A stretch of DNA of 64,000 nucleotides from Miltoncostaea sp963771025 (GTDB lineage: Bacteria > Actinomycetota > Thermoleophilia > Miltoncostaeales > Miltoncostaeaceae). This document shows positions 51,027 to 59,263 of this stretch, piece after piece. The stretch lies in the NCBI GenBank assembly GCA_963771025.1, contig CAVYRL010000001.1:372001-436000 (forward strand). The letters are read 5' to 3'. The notes beneath the pieces are model-generated. The model was not told the DNA's origin. It saw only the letters and a program-made list of their open reading frames with translations, and ran no database searches. The first letter of the stretch is position 1. Each line of letters starts with the position of its first letter. The position numbers and the translations under genes are program-made.

Positions 51027-51896
51027 ATGGGCTGCTCGCGGGCCACCGCCTACAAGTGGCTGCGTCGGCACCGGGCCGAAGGTGCCGCGGGCCTTCTCGA
51101 TCGCCCGAGCCGACCGCGTCGTTGCCCGCATCGCACCCCGGCCGCCACCGAGCGGGCGATCCTCGATGCACGCCGCCTGCATCGAAAAGGCGCCGACTGG
51201 ATCGGTGCCGAGCTGGGGATCGCGGCCTCGACGGTGGGGCGGGTGATGCGCAGGCACCAGATGCCGCTGTTGCGCGATCTGGACGCCCTCACCGGCCAGC
51301 CGGTGCGCCGAGGATCGGCCACAGCGGTGCGCTACGAGCGCCGGCGTCCGGGCGAGCTGATCCACATCGACGTCAAGAAGCTGGGGCGGATCCCCGACGG
51401 CGGAGGCTGGCGCGCCCACGGGCGCGGGCCAAAGCCGGTCATCCGCCGCGCCCAGGGCTACGACTACGTCCACTCGGCCCTCGATGACCACTCGCGCCTT
51501 GCCTACTCGGAGATCCACCCCGATGAGCGCGGCGAGACCTGCGCGGCCTTTATGGCCCGCGCCGCCGCATTCTTTGGCGAGCACGGCATCACCCGCATCG
51601 AGCGGGTGATGTCAGACAACGCCCTCAACTACCGGCGCTCGGTGGCGTTTGCGGCCGTCCTTGCCGATCTGGGCGCCCGTCACATCCTGATCCGACCCCA
51701 CTGCCCGTGGCAGAACGGCAAGGTGGAGAGGCTCAACCGCACCCTGCTGACCGAGTGGGCCTACTCGCGCGTCTTTCGCTCCAACGCTGAGCGGGCCGCG
51801 TGCCTGCCAGACTGGCTCGAGCACTACAACACGCGCCGCCGCCACAGCTCCCTGGGCGGCCTTCCTCCGATCAGCCGCCTTTCAACAACGTGGTGA
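51027..51896 (+). CDS. IS481-type transposase (DDE), probably N-terminally truncated
   Basis: 289 residues. The start at ATG 51027 falls inside the helix-turn-helix: the same frame reads HRPADVAHHMGCSRATAYKW just upstream but is closed by a stop at 50991 with no start between. About 40 N-terminal residues of the usual 320-340 are thus missing. The RNase-H-like core is intact: first Asp in LIHIDVKKLGRIP, second in RVMSDNALNYR, Glu in NGKVERLNRTL, and a standard tail TRRRHSSLGGLPP. It cuts and joins DNA of its own element. Whether it is active depends on the lost N-terminus. Triplicated 12-mers lie upstream. Confidence 0.85.
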   Translation: MGCSRATAYKWLRRHRAEGAAGLLDRPSRPRRCPHRTPAATERAILDARRLHRKGADWIGAELGIAASTVGRVMRRHQMPLLRDLDALTGQPVRRGSATAVRYERRRPGELIHIDVKKLGRIPDGGGWRAHGRGPKPVIRRAQGYDYVHSALDDHSRLAYSEIHPDERGETCAAFMARAAAFFGEHGITRIERVMSDNALNYRRSVAFAAVLADLGARHILIRPHCPWQNGKVERLNRTLLTEWAYSRVFRSNAERAACLPDWLEHYNTRRRHSSLGGLPPISRLSTTW

Positions 51897-51913
51897 GCGA
51901 AATCTAGGTGCAG

Positions 51914-52477
51914 CTAGGTCTCCTTCGGGGCCATCTGTATTCCGCGCTCGCGCAGCCTCCTTTCCAGGATGACTACGGCCCGGCGTCGGTCGGGGGCGAG
52001 CCTCAATCGCTGACGTGTTCGTCGCTGACAATAGGCAAGCAGCCCTTCTGCCTGGGCGTCGTTCAAGTAGTACAGGCAGAGCCGCTGAAGCCCTGCCGCA
52101 GCAGGGTCTGCCGCGAGCACGTGGACTTCATTCTTCGTCTCGCGGGCGACCCACTCTAGGAGCCCGCGCACATCCTCAGGGTCTTGGTTCAGCAAAGCCC
52201 TCGACAAGAGCCGGACCACAGAAGCGCGTCTCGCGCTGGGTGGGCGGACGCTTCGGCCGACTCGGGGCAGCGCGCGCACGGGTGGTTCGCGCCGGGGCCC
52301 GGGGCGGATCGGGGCAGTGGCTGGATCCTGCAGACGTTCTCGACGGTAGTCCGCAGCTGAGAAGCCAGGCGGGCGCGGTCTAAGCGACTCGTGCTGGGGA
52401 CCCCAAGTCGCTCCGCACGCTCCGCATGTGGCGCCTGCGCTCGCCTTGGAGGCGCCGCAGATCTTGCAGGACGGCAT
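51914..52477 (-). CDS. Unknown protein with N-terminal zinc ribbon (187 aa)
   Basis: I do not recognise this family. From ATG 52477 the protein begins with a four-cysteine zinc ribbon (C4xxC7 and C18xxC21: CKICGASKASAGATCGACG). A basic, Pro-rich linker of about 75 residues follows, then a helical C-terminal domain (SVVRLLSRALLNQDPEDVRGL, LQRLCLYYLNDAQAEGLLAY) with a basic end. No membrane helix. Base composition is visibly less GC-rich than the flanking core genes, and it abuts an IS, so horizontal acquisition is likely. A nucleic-acid-binding role is a guess from the ribbon and basic charge. Confidence 0.5.
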   Translation of the reverse strand: MPSCKICGASKASAGATCGACGATWGPQHESLRPRPPGFSAADYRRERLQDPATAPIRPGPRREPPVRALPRVGRSVRPPSARRASVVRLLSRALLNQDPEDVRGLLEWVARETKNEVHVLAADPAAAGLQRLCLYYLNDAQAEGLLAYCQRRTRQRLRLAPDRRRAVVILERRLRERGIQMAPKET

Positions 52478-52681
52478 ATGAAGATGATGCGTGCGAGTAA
52501 TCGTCTTTGCACCCGCCATCCGAGGAGGGATGCGCCTCCCCCTTTGTCTGGTGGCCCCCTTCGACACGAAGCCCGTGGCTCGGTCGCACCGCTCGCCCAG
52601 GATCATCCGAAAACGTCTAGATGTAGCCCCTGCGATCCGCCAGGGCGATCGAGGCCCCAACGACCCGGCTTACGAACTTCG

Positions 52682-53065
52682 TCACCCTCCCCGAGCCGGG
52701 CGAGATCCACTCATTGCCTCGAAGAGTTCTGGGTCCCCCGTTTCGGACGACGTCGAGACCGCCAGCAGTCCGGCCTGCCGTGCAAGACCGTCGAGGGCCA
52801 TCCCGGATAGCAGCGCGAGCGGCGCAGGGACGGCTGGTCCTGGCGCCCAGCCTGATCCCCGCTGAACGATGAACTTACGGCCCTTTGCGGACCAGACAAA
52901 GCCATTGAGAAGGCGTTGGTAGTTGCGTGGCAGATCCGACATCCCAAGGCGAGCGAGCAGGAGGTCGGCCATGTTGCCGTCGTCGACGAAGCCGTTCTCT
53001 GAAACGAGCTCGGCGATCTCGACGGCGCCACCCGGTTTGGGGCGGACCCCTCTCGTGTCGAAGCG
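52682..53065 (-). pseudogene. Orphan coding fragment joined to the broken oxidoreductase
   Basis: The frame reads VRPKPGGAVEIAELVSENGF, NMADLLLARLGMSDLPRNYQ and RLLNGFVWSAKGRKFIVQRG with good coding character. It has no start codon before ATG 52972, and its upstream end coincides with the stop of the decayed FAD oxidoreductase in the same frame. It is most likely the body of a gene whose 5' end was lost in a rearrangement. If ATG 52972 is used, a 96-residue product is possible. The family is not recognised. Bases 52478-52681 upstream of the zinc-ribbon gene hold no supported gene. Confidence 0.4.
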
Positions 53066-53677
53066 TCACGCCCGCGCCGGCAGCGCGACCCACCGCTGCG
53101 CCTGGCTCGTCCAGGGGCCCAGGGCCAGCACCACCACGTCGGCCGGCCGGACCTCTCCGCAGATCGACACGCCGGTGACGGCCCCGCCGGCCTCGTCCAG
53201 GCGCAGACCGTCCACCACCCCCGTCACCGGCGTCGCCCCGTGCGCGGCGGCCTCCTCAACCAGCGCCCGGGCCAGCGCGAGCGGGTCGACCTGCGCGGTG
53301 GTGCCCTCGTCGCCGATCACCTCGTGCACCGCGACGTTTCCGTCGAGCCACGCGGGGCTCCAGCCGGCGGTATTGCTCCACCGAGCCCTCGTCGGATGCC
53401 GCGGTCATCAGGGCCCGCATCGGCCGGTAGCCGATCCTGTCGGCCCCGAGCGTCTCCGCGATCTCGCGGTGCAGCGCGAAGCTCGCCCGGGCCAGCGGAT
53501 CCAGGGGCGTGCCCGCGCACCAGTCCAGCGCCAGGAACCCGGCGGCCCGCCCGACGCGGCGGCGCCCGGCCGGGCCCGGTCCACGACCACCGGAGCGCCT
53601 CCGCGCGACGCGAGGAAGTGGGCGACCGACGCCCCGACGATCCCCGCCCCGCACACCACGATGCGCGGTGCGGCCAT
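53066..53677 (-). pseudogene. FAD-dependent oxidoreductase (DAO-type), frameshifted and truncated
   Basis: The gene starts with an intact dinucleotide-binding motif (APRIVVCGAGIVGASVAHFLA), then is broken twice. Near 53560 a single missing C shifts the frame from RPGAAASG to RAAGFLALDWCAGTPLDPLA. Near 53355 a second shift moves from YRRLEPR to AWLDGNVAVHEVIGDEG. The readable protein ends after VVVLALGPWTSQAQRW at about 200 residues, roughly half the usual length, where it runs into unrelated coding sequence. It resembles glycine/D-amino-acid oxidase-like enzymes. It is inactive as it stands. Confidence 0.7.
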
Positions 53678-53686
53678 GCCCCCAGC

Positions 53687-54328
53687 CTACCCGCGCTCGG
53701 CCGCGGGCCGCCGTGCGATGACGTCGATCACGGCCGACAGCCCCGAATGGGCCGGGCCCTCGTCGATCACCGCGTCGTACGACCGGACCTCCTCCAGCGT
53801 GAACGCCGCCAGCTCCGCCCGCAGCTGGGGCTCGGTGTACAGCTGGTCCGGGATCCTCGGGCCGCCGGTGCCGTGGGCCAGTTGCTCGAGCCGGTAGCCC
53901 TCGAGCAGAAAGAGGCCGCCGGGGCGCAGGGCGCGCTCGATCCGCCCGAACACCCGCCGGCGCTGGGCGGGCGGCGAGAACTGGACGTAGATCGCCACCA
54001 CCACGTCGTAGGCCTCCTCGGGCCAGTCCCAGCCGTCCACGTCCGCGACCTGGTACCGCACCGACACGCCGCGCCCGGCCGCCAGGCGCTCGGCCTTGGC
54101 GACGCCGACCGGCGACGCGTCGAAGGCCTCGACGTCGAGGCCCTGCGCCGCGAGCCACACGCTGTTGCGCCCCTCGCCGTCGGCGACGCACAGCACTCGC
54201 CCGGATGGCCCGATCAGGTCGCGGCACGACGCGAGGAACCGGTTCGGCTCGGTGCCGAACAGATAGCCCTCGCTCGCGAAGCGCGCGTCCCAGTCGGGAG
54301 GGCCGTGGTCGTCGGATCGCCGGGGCAC
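53687..54328 (-). CDS. Class I SAM-dependent methyltransferase (TehB-like)
   Basis: 213 residues. WDARFASEGYLFGTEPNRFL opens the protein as in the tellurite-resistance/TehB-like group. The SAM-binding motif I is VLCVADGEGRNSVWLA, followed by the acidic VEAFDAS (motif II), VADVDGWDWPEEAYDVVVAI and LRPGGLFLLEGY. It transfers a methyl group from SAM to an unknown small substrate in the cytosol. GTG start, weak ribosome-binding site. It stands between the accessory patch and an empty stretch. Confidence 0.85.
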   Translation of the reverse strand: MPRRSDDHGPPDWDARFASEGYLFGTEPNRFLASCRDLIGPSGRVLCVADGEGRNSVWLAAQGLDVEAFDASPVGVAKAERLAAGRGVSVRYQVADVDGWDWPEEAYDVVVAIYVQFSPPAQRRRVFGRIERALRPGGLFLLEGYRLEQLAHGTGGPRIPDQLYTEPQLRAELAAFTLEEVRSYDAVIDEGPAHSGLSAVIDVIARRPAAERG

Positions 54329-54700
54329 CGCTGCAGGCTAGCGAGGCGCCGGAACGCCGGGCGGGGGGCACTGCCCGTGGCGGCCCGGTCAGCCGAGGTG
54401 CTCGCCGAGCTCGGCGAGCAGCCGGCCCCTCGTCGTAGGCATGGGGATACGAGCGCGTGCCTCGCGGGAGAGATCGATCGGTCGCCGTCCTGCGTGGACA
54501 CGGCGAGATCGTCAGGGAACGCGGGAGGCGGACGTCGGCCCGGTGCTCCTGCTCTGGAGATGATCTCGGGTTCGTTCGCACGGGATCGCAGCCGGTGACG
54601 GGACGTGCGACCGATGAGTTAGGCAAGGCGCGCCGGTCCTAATCGTCAAGACGTGCTGCTGACCCCGCCCGCCAAACCTCCACATCCAGGGAGACGACCT
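54329..54700. other. Intergenic stretch, probable decayed sequence
   Basis: About 370 bp without a supported gene. A minus-strand snippet near 54395-54440 (MPTTRGRLLAELGEHLG) looks protein-like but is only 17 codons long. The rest is broken in all frames. Confidence 0.4.
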
Positions 54701-55045
54701 GTGGCCACATTCATCACGATCGGGTACGGCGATCGCGCCGGCTACGAGCAGACCAATCCCTCGGTGCGTGACGCGGCCCATGCACACGATGCGCGGCTGC
54801 GCGCCGACGGCTGCCTCATGGGCGTCGCCGGCGGACCCTTCCAGGTGCGCAACCATGACGGCGCCGGCGTGCACACGACCGCTGGGCCGTTCATGCGCTC
54901 AGATCTACCGATCGCCGGATTCGCGATCATCGATGCGGCAACCGCCGAAGAGGCTGCCCGGCTCGTCTCGGCCACGCCGTGCGCAGTTGCACGCGGGGTC
55001 GTCGAGGTATGGCCGCTTCACCTGCCGCCGTCGCCACCGGCATAG
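54701..55045 (+). CDS. YCII/DGPF-domain protein
   Basis: 114 residues from GTG 54701 with GGGAG upstream. The ferredoxin-like YCII fold is suggested by FITIGYGDRAGYEQTNPSVR at the start, the AGGPFQVR and AGPFMRSDLPIAGFAIIDAATAEEA segments (GPF/AGF motifs) and the closing VVEVWPL strand. Members are small cytosolic proteins, some linked to extracytoplasmic-function sigma factors, without a proven general reaction. The RibD-like gene follows about 160 bp downstream. Confidence 0.8.
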   Translation: MATFITIGYGDRAGYEQTNPSVRDAAHAHDARLRADGCLMGVAGGPFQVRNHDGAGVHTTAGPFMRSDLPIAGFAIIDAATAEEAARLVSATPCAVARGVVEVWPLHLPPSPPA

Positions 55046-55207
55046 GCGCAGCGCCGGCCCCGCTCGAGCGCGGTGGCCAGATCCCCTGAGGGCCTGCACA
55101 GCAGCCGATGCCCAGGCATCGGTGACGGCTCGACCGAGCGACGCGTCGCATCAACCAGGCTTGTGAGGCCCGGAAGGCACGACCCCCGAACCGAAGGAAT
55201 CGACACC

Positions 55208-55816
55208 ATGAATGAACTGATGATCGACTTCATCGCCTCGCTGGACGGATACGCCTCGGCCGAGGGCTGGCCGGGCTACTGGGGGATGGAGGGGTCCGAG
55301 TACCTCGCGTGGCTCGGCGAGCAGCCCGCGCGCACGTTCCTCATGGGCGCGACGACGTACCGGCTGATGTCGGGCTTCGCGGACGCCGCGGCGGCACCGG
55401 GCCAGGACGCGTTCCGCGACGTCGAGGCAAACGCGATGGACGGGCTCACCAGGGCACGGAAGGTGGTGTTCTCGTCCGCGTTGGACGCGCCGCCGGCCTG
55501 GGCCAACACCGAGCTCGTGACCGGCGACGCCGTCGAGGCGGTGCGGGCCATGAAGGACACAGGCTCTGGCCCGATGAGCACGATCGGTAGCCTCGCCCTC
55601 AGCCGGTCCCTCCTGCGCGCCGGTCTCGTCGACCGCTTCCGCGTCGTCGTCTTCCCCGTCATCACCGGCGCCACGGGCCGCGAGCGGATCTATGACGGCT
55701 ACCCCGACATCGCGCTCGACATGACCGAAAGCCGTACCTTTGACGGCCGGATCCAGCTTCTCGACTACGCCCCGCGCGTCCTCGACGGCCCACCCGCCGC
55801 CGGTCCCTCCCGGTAA
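55208..55816 (+). CDS. RibD C-terminal/dihydrofolate reductase-like protein
   Basis: 202 residues. It opens with LMIDFIASLDGYASAEGWPG, has FLMGATTYRLM, KVVFSSALD and a central IGSLALSRSLLRAGLVDRFRVVVFPVITG, the standard signature of the RibD_C family that resembles dihydrofolate reductase. The enzymes use NADPH to reduce pterin- or pyrimidine-like compounds; for most single-domain members the substrate is unknown. ATG with AAGGAA upstream. The C-terminal 12 residues are Pro-rich and may be non-essential. Confidence 0.87.
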   Translation: MNELMIDFIASLDGYASAEGWPGYWGMEGSEYLAWLGEQPARTFLMGATTYRLMSGFADAAAAPGQDAFRDVEANAMDGLTRARKVVFSSALDAPPAWANTELVTGDAVEAVRAMKDTGSGPMSTIGSLALSRSLLRAGLVDRFRVVVFPVITGATGRERIYDGYPDIALDMTESRTFDGRIQLLDYAPRVLDGPPAAGPSR

Positions 55817-56124
55817 GGGGGCCGGGGCGAGCGCGGCGAGGGTCGACGCGACGCGGTAACCAGACTTACGGCCCTCGGGTAGCGAGTCGGAGCGAGAGGC
55901 CCTTTGTCTTCGCCGCCGGCTCGGACCGCGCCCGCCGGCGGCGACCCCGACGCGAGTCGCGCTGACCCAGGCGGTTTGGAGCATGCGCGCAGACGCGTCC
56001 CGAGCGCCCCTCGAGCGATATGTCGGGACGGGCACGATCGTCTCGCGTCGGGAGTCGGACGGACACTCGCGGATCGTCCTCGACGGCGCTGAGCCCCGGA
56101 TGACGTGAGGTTGGGGTGAGGACC
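55817..56124. other. Intergenic stretch without a clear gene
   Basis: About 310 bp between convergent genes. One short plus-strand frame from ATG 55983 (41 codons) has a protein-like segment LERYVGTGTIVSRRESDGHS but only GGAG right next to the ATG as a possible ribosome-binding site. I do not call it. Nothing else is supported. Confidence 0.4.
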
Positions 56125-56769
56125 TCAGCGCGCGCCGAGCTCGCCCAACCCCGCCTCGAGCGCGACGAGCGCGTGCTCCCCCCTGGAGTGCACGGCGCCC
56201 TCGAGGGTCGGGTTGCGCTCACCCGCCAGGATGCGCGTGCGTGTGAAGTCGACCAGGGCGCGATGGACGCCCATTAGCGCGTTGGCCACCACCCAGGGCT
56301 CGGGCTCGTCCCCGCGGATCCCCAAGTCGCGCGCGATGAGGTTCGCGAGCGCGGCCGTGTACCGGTCGAAGATCTCCCGCTCCCGCGCGAGCAAGGCGGG
56401 GCTCTCGGTGATCATCCGGACGATGCCGACGAGGAATTCGGTCGCCTCGGGGTCGTCTGCGGCCAGCAGGCCCCGTCGCGCCAGCACGAACCGACCGAAC
56501 GCGGCGAGGAACGACTCTCCCGGTCGCCGATCCCGCACGGCGGCGAGGAGCTCGTCCTCGAAGCTCTCGAGCCGCCAGTAGACGAGGTCCTCCTTGGTGG
56601 GGAAGTGGTTGTAGACCGTCGCCTCGGAGACCTCGGTCTCACGGGCGATCTCCGCGACGGTCACACGCTCGAAGCCTCGCTCGACGAACAGGCGCCGCGC
56701 CGTGTCGGCGATGGCCTCGCGCGTCCGCTGCTTCTTGCGCTCGCGCAGACCTGGGGGGCGTTGACTCAT
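56125..56769 (-). CDS. TetR/AcrR family repressor
   Basis: 214 residues. The N-terminal helix-turn-helix is textbook: RERKKQRTREAIADTARRLF, VERGFERVTVAEIARETEVS and EATVYNHFPTKEDLV (about residues 9-61). The C-terminal ligand-binding domain is all helical. It probably represses the divergent DHA2 exporter operon and itself through the palindrome in the 68-bp gap between the two starts, and is released by a compound the exporter handles; this is the usual arrangement for such pairs. Confidence 0.92.
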   Translation of the reverse strand: MSQRPPGLRERKKQRTREAIADTARRLFVERGFERVTVAEIARETEVSEATVYNHFPTKEDLVYWRLESFEDELLAAVRDRRPGESFLAAFGRFVLARRGLLAADDPEATEFLVGIVRMITESPALLAREREIFDRYTAALANLIARDLGIRGDEPEPWVVANALMGVHRALVDFTRTRILAGERNPTLEGAVHSRGEHALVALEAGLGELGAR

Positions 56770-56787
56770 CGCCGACTCATGCTAGCG

Positions 56788-56832
56788 TGACACCAATCTT
56801 AGAGTGACTCTATTCATGTTGCGGAGGTGATC
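56788..56832 (+). promoter_or_regulatory. Promoter, TetR operator candidate and ribosome-binding site of the exporter operon
   Basis: A perfect palindrome TAGAGTgACTCTA (56800-56812) sits in the short divergent gap. A possible -35 TGACAC (56788-56793) and -10 TATTCA (56811-56816) are 17 bp apart, so the palindrome would fill the spacer, ideal for repression. The strong Shine-Dalgarno GGAGGTGA (56823-56830) precedes GTG 56838 by 7 bases. The promoter assignment is inference; the palindrome is direct. Confidence 0.6.
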
Positions 56833-56837
56833 CACTC

Positions 56838-58349
56838 GTGCGCGTCGCCCGCAGTCTCGCCGAAAGCGCCGCCGACCGGCGGCTCGTCCCGTTCGCGGCG
56901 ATCGTCCTGGCCATGCTGCCGGCGGTCCTCGACCAGACGATCCTCGCCACGGCCCTGCCGACCGTCGCGGCAGATCTCGGCTCCCTCGCCGACATCTCGT
57001 GGTTGGTGACCGCCTACGTCGTGGCGGCCGCCGCGAGCGCGCCCCTCTGGGGCAAGCTCGGGGACCGTCATGGGCGCAAGCGCCTGCTCGAGATCGCCCT
57101 GGCGACGTTCATCGGGGCGTCCGCGGTGTGCGGACTCGCCCAGGGCGTCACGACCCTCATCGTCGTGCGCGGCGTCCAGGGCGCCGCCGCGGGGGGCCTC
57201 ATGGCGCTCGCCATGGCCGGCATCGGCGACCTGGTGACCCCCCGCGAACGGGCCCGCTTCCAGGGCTATATCGCCGCCGTCTTCGCCGCCGCGACCGTCG
57301 TGGGCCCGCTGATCGGCGGTCTGCTCACCCAGCACGCGAGCTGGCGCTGGGTCTTCTACGTCAACCTCCCGGTCGGGCTGCTCGCCCTCGCCGCGCTGCA
57401 CCTACGGCTGCCGGCGCCGCGCACCGAGCGGCCCTCGACGCGACTCGATGCGCTGGGCGCGGCGCTGCTGGCGTGCGCCACGGCCGCCTTCATGCTGCTG
57501 TGCATCTGGGGCGGGTCCCGCTACGCGTGGAGCTCCCCGCCGGTCCTGATCCTGGCCGTCGCCTCGGCGATCCTGGGCGTCGGTCTCGTCGCGCGCGAGC
57601 GGCGCGCGGCCGATCCCATCGTGCCGCTGCACATCCTGCGCACGCGTCCGGTCGCGGCCGCGAGTGCCGCACTGTTCCTCGCCACCGCCGCCCTCTTTTC
57701 GATCACCGTCTTCGTTCCGCTGTTTCTGCAGACGGCGACCGGCGCGACGCCGACGGAGGCCGGGCTCCTGCTCGTGCCCGCGATGCTCGGCATCGCGGTC
57801 TCCACCAACCTGGCCGGGCGCCGAGTCGAGCGCACCGGTCGCTATCGGCGGCTCCCGATCGCCGGTCTCGCGCTCATGACCGGCGCCCTCGTCCTGCTGG
57901 CGGCGCTCGCGGGCCGGCCCTCGCAGGCCACCACGGGCGTGGGGCTGGCGCTGTTCGGTCTCGGCTTCGGGCTGGTCACCCAGATCCTGATCGTCGCCAT
58001 CCAGAACTCGGTCGATCGACGCGACCTCGGCATCGCCATGGCGACGGCGAGCTTCTCGCGCGGCATGGGCGGCGCCGTCGGCGCCGCGGTCCTCGGCGCC
58101 GTGTTCGCGGCGCGGACCGGCGTGCACGCCACCGATGGTCTCGCCCTCGACGCCGCGGCCCGCGCCCACGTCGCCGACGCGGTGCAGACGGTGTTCCTCG
58201 TCGCGGCGCCGATCGCGGCGCTCGGGCTTCTGGCCGCGCTCCTCGTCCCCGAGGTACCCCTCGAGGGAGCGCCGGATGCGCGCGACGACGCTCGTCGGGA
58301 GCCCACAGGCGATTCGGCCGCGCGCATTCCGGCCGGAGCGGCGCGGTGA
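56838..58349 (+). CDS. DHA2 family MFS drug exporter (EmrB/QacA-like)
   Basis: 503 residues and about 14 helices. DHA2 motifs: PAVLDQTILATALPTVAADLG in helix 1 (motif D1), GKLGDRHGRKRLL in loop 2-3 (motif A), VVRGVQGAAAGGLMALAMAGIGD (motif B) and AATVVGPLIGGLLTQHASWRWVFYVNLPVG (motif C and after). It is a proton-driven exporter of hydrophobic or cationic compounds in the cytoplasmic membrane. GTG start with an excellent ribosome-binding site. It is the first gene of a four-gene unit: its stop overlaps the DUF2269 start (GTGA). Confidence 0.93.
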   Translation: MRVARSLAESAADRRLVPFAAIVLAMLPAVLDQTILATALPTVAADLGSLADISWLVTAYVVAAAASAPLWGKLGDRHGRKRLLEIALATFIGASAVCGLAQGVTTLIVVRGVQGAAAGGLMALAMAGIGDLVTPRERARFQGYIAAVFAAATVVGPLIGGLLTQHASWRWVFYVNLPVGLLALAALHLRLPAPRTERPSTRLDALGAALLACATAAFMLLCIWGGSRYAWSSPPVLILAVASAILGVGLVARERRAADPIVPLHILRTRPVAAASAALFLATAALFSITVFVPLFLQTATGATPTEAGLLLVPAMLGIAVSTNLAGRRVERTGRYRRLPIAGLALMTGALVLLAALAGRPSQATTGVGLALFGLGFGLVTQILIVAIQNSVDRRDLGIAMATASFSRGMGGAVGAAVLGAVFAARTGVHATDGLALDAAARAHVADAVQTVFLVAAPIAALGLLAALLVPEVPLEGAPDARDDARREPTGDSAARIPAGAAR

Positions 58350-58819
58350 GCCCGGCCGCCGTCTCCCTCTACGACTGGCTGCTCTTCGGGCACATCGTCG
58401 CCGCGATGGTGTGGGTCGGCGGAGCCGTGATGATCGGGGCCCTGGCGGCGCGGGTCCTCTGGACCCGCGACGTCGCCAGCGTCGATCGGTTCCTCGGCGA
58501 ACTGGGCGCGATCGGGCCCCGGCTGCTGGCGCCGGCTACGGCCGCCGTGGTCGGTCTCGGCGTCTGGCTGGTTCTCGAGAGCGCCGCCTGGGACTTCGGG
58601 CAGCTGTGGGTGCGGCTGGCGCTCGGGCTGCTCGCGGCTGCCGTCGTGATCGGGCCGGCCGTCGCCGGCCGCGCCGCCGTCCTGGCGCGCCGGGCGCTCG
58701 CCCGGTCGGATTCCGACGAGGCGCTTCGTCAGTTCACCCGCTGGTGCGGCGGGTATCTCCTGGTCGTGGCGCTCCTGGTCGCCGTGACCTGGGACATGGT
58801 CGCCAAGCCCGGACTCTGA
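58346..58819 (+). CDS. DUF2269-family membrane protein
   Basis: 157 residues, four transmembrane helices. The opening LYDWLLFGHIVAAMVWVGGAVMIGAL with its His and the later WLVLESAAWDFGQLWVRLAL stretch match DUF2269-type integral membrane proteins of unknown function, sometimes compared with CopD/heme-binding membrane proteins. GTG 58346 overlaps the exporter stop, so expression is coupled. The cupin gene follows 12 bp later. Confidence 0.78.
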   Translation: MSPAAVSLYDWLLFGHIVAAMVWVGGAVMIGALAARVLWTRDVASVDRFLGELGAIGPRLLAPATAAVVGLGVWLVLESAAWDFGQLWVRLALGLLAAAVVIGPAVAGRAAVLARRALARSDSDEALRQFTRWCGGYLLVVALLVAVTWDMVAKPGL

Positions 58820-58831
58820 GAGGAGGGACGC

Positions 58832-59263
58832 ATGATCCCCACGACACCCCCGCCTCCGCGCGTGCTGATGCGCGGAGAGCAGAGCGACGGACGCGTCTCC
58901 GTGTCCGAGATCACGATGCCCGCGCGGGCCGCCGGCCCTCCGCTGCACCGACACGCGTTCGACGAGGTGTTCTACGTCCTCGAGGGCGAGCTAACGATCC
59001 AGGTCGGCCGCGACCTGCTGACGGCCGGGCGCGGGGAGCTCGTCCATGCGCCCTCAGGCGTGCCGCACACGCTCGCGAACCGCTCATCGGCGACCGTCCG
59101 CTGTCTCGTCGTCTGTGCACCTGCGGGGTTCGAGCGCGAGCTCGCGCGACGCGCGGCGGAGCGCACCGGGACGGAGCCGCCAGCCTGGGCACGCCGGTCG
59201 TCGCCGGAGGTCGCGGTGGTCGGGCCGCGCATCGGTGTGGCATCCACGGGGGCACGGCCATGA
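58832..59263 (+). CDS. Single-domain cupin protein
   Basis: 143 residues, ATG with GAGAGGAGGGA upstream. Cupin motif 1 is PPLHRHAFDEVFYVLEGEL (His-x-His...Glu) and motif 2 is APSGVPHTLANRSS with the third His, so a divalent metal site is likely. It could bind or modify a small molecule in the cytosol; no specific reaction is implied. The stop overlaps the PPOX gene ATG. In a TetR-controlled export cassette it may take part in processing the exported or inducing compound. Confidence 0.87.
   Translation: MIPTTPPPPRVLMRGEQSDGRVSVSEITMPARAAGPPLHRHAFDEVFYVLEGELTIQVGRDLLTAGRGELVHAPSGVPHTLANRSSATVRCLVVCAPAGFERELARRAAERTGTEPPAWARRSSPEVAVVGPRIGVASTGARP

Noticed and set aside
51890..51915. Right inverted repeat of the IS481-type element
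   Set aside because: No stretch after the transposase matches the inverse of the left-side 12-mers or of the sequence near 50812-50840, so the element's right end cannot be set.
53240..54598. Long plus-strand open frame across the oxidoreductase and methyltransferase region
   Set aside because: It is antisense to clear family motifs (SAM and FAD binding) and has no recognisable domain.
55983..56108. 41-codon frame between the RibD-like and TetR genes
   Set aside because: Ribosome-binding site is too close to the ATG and no helix, signal or motif supports it.
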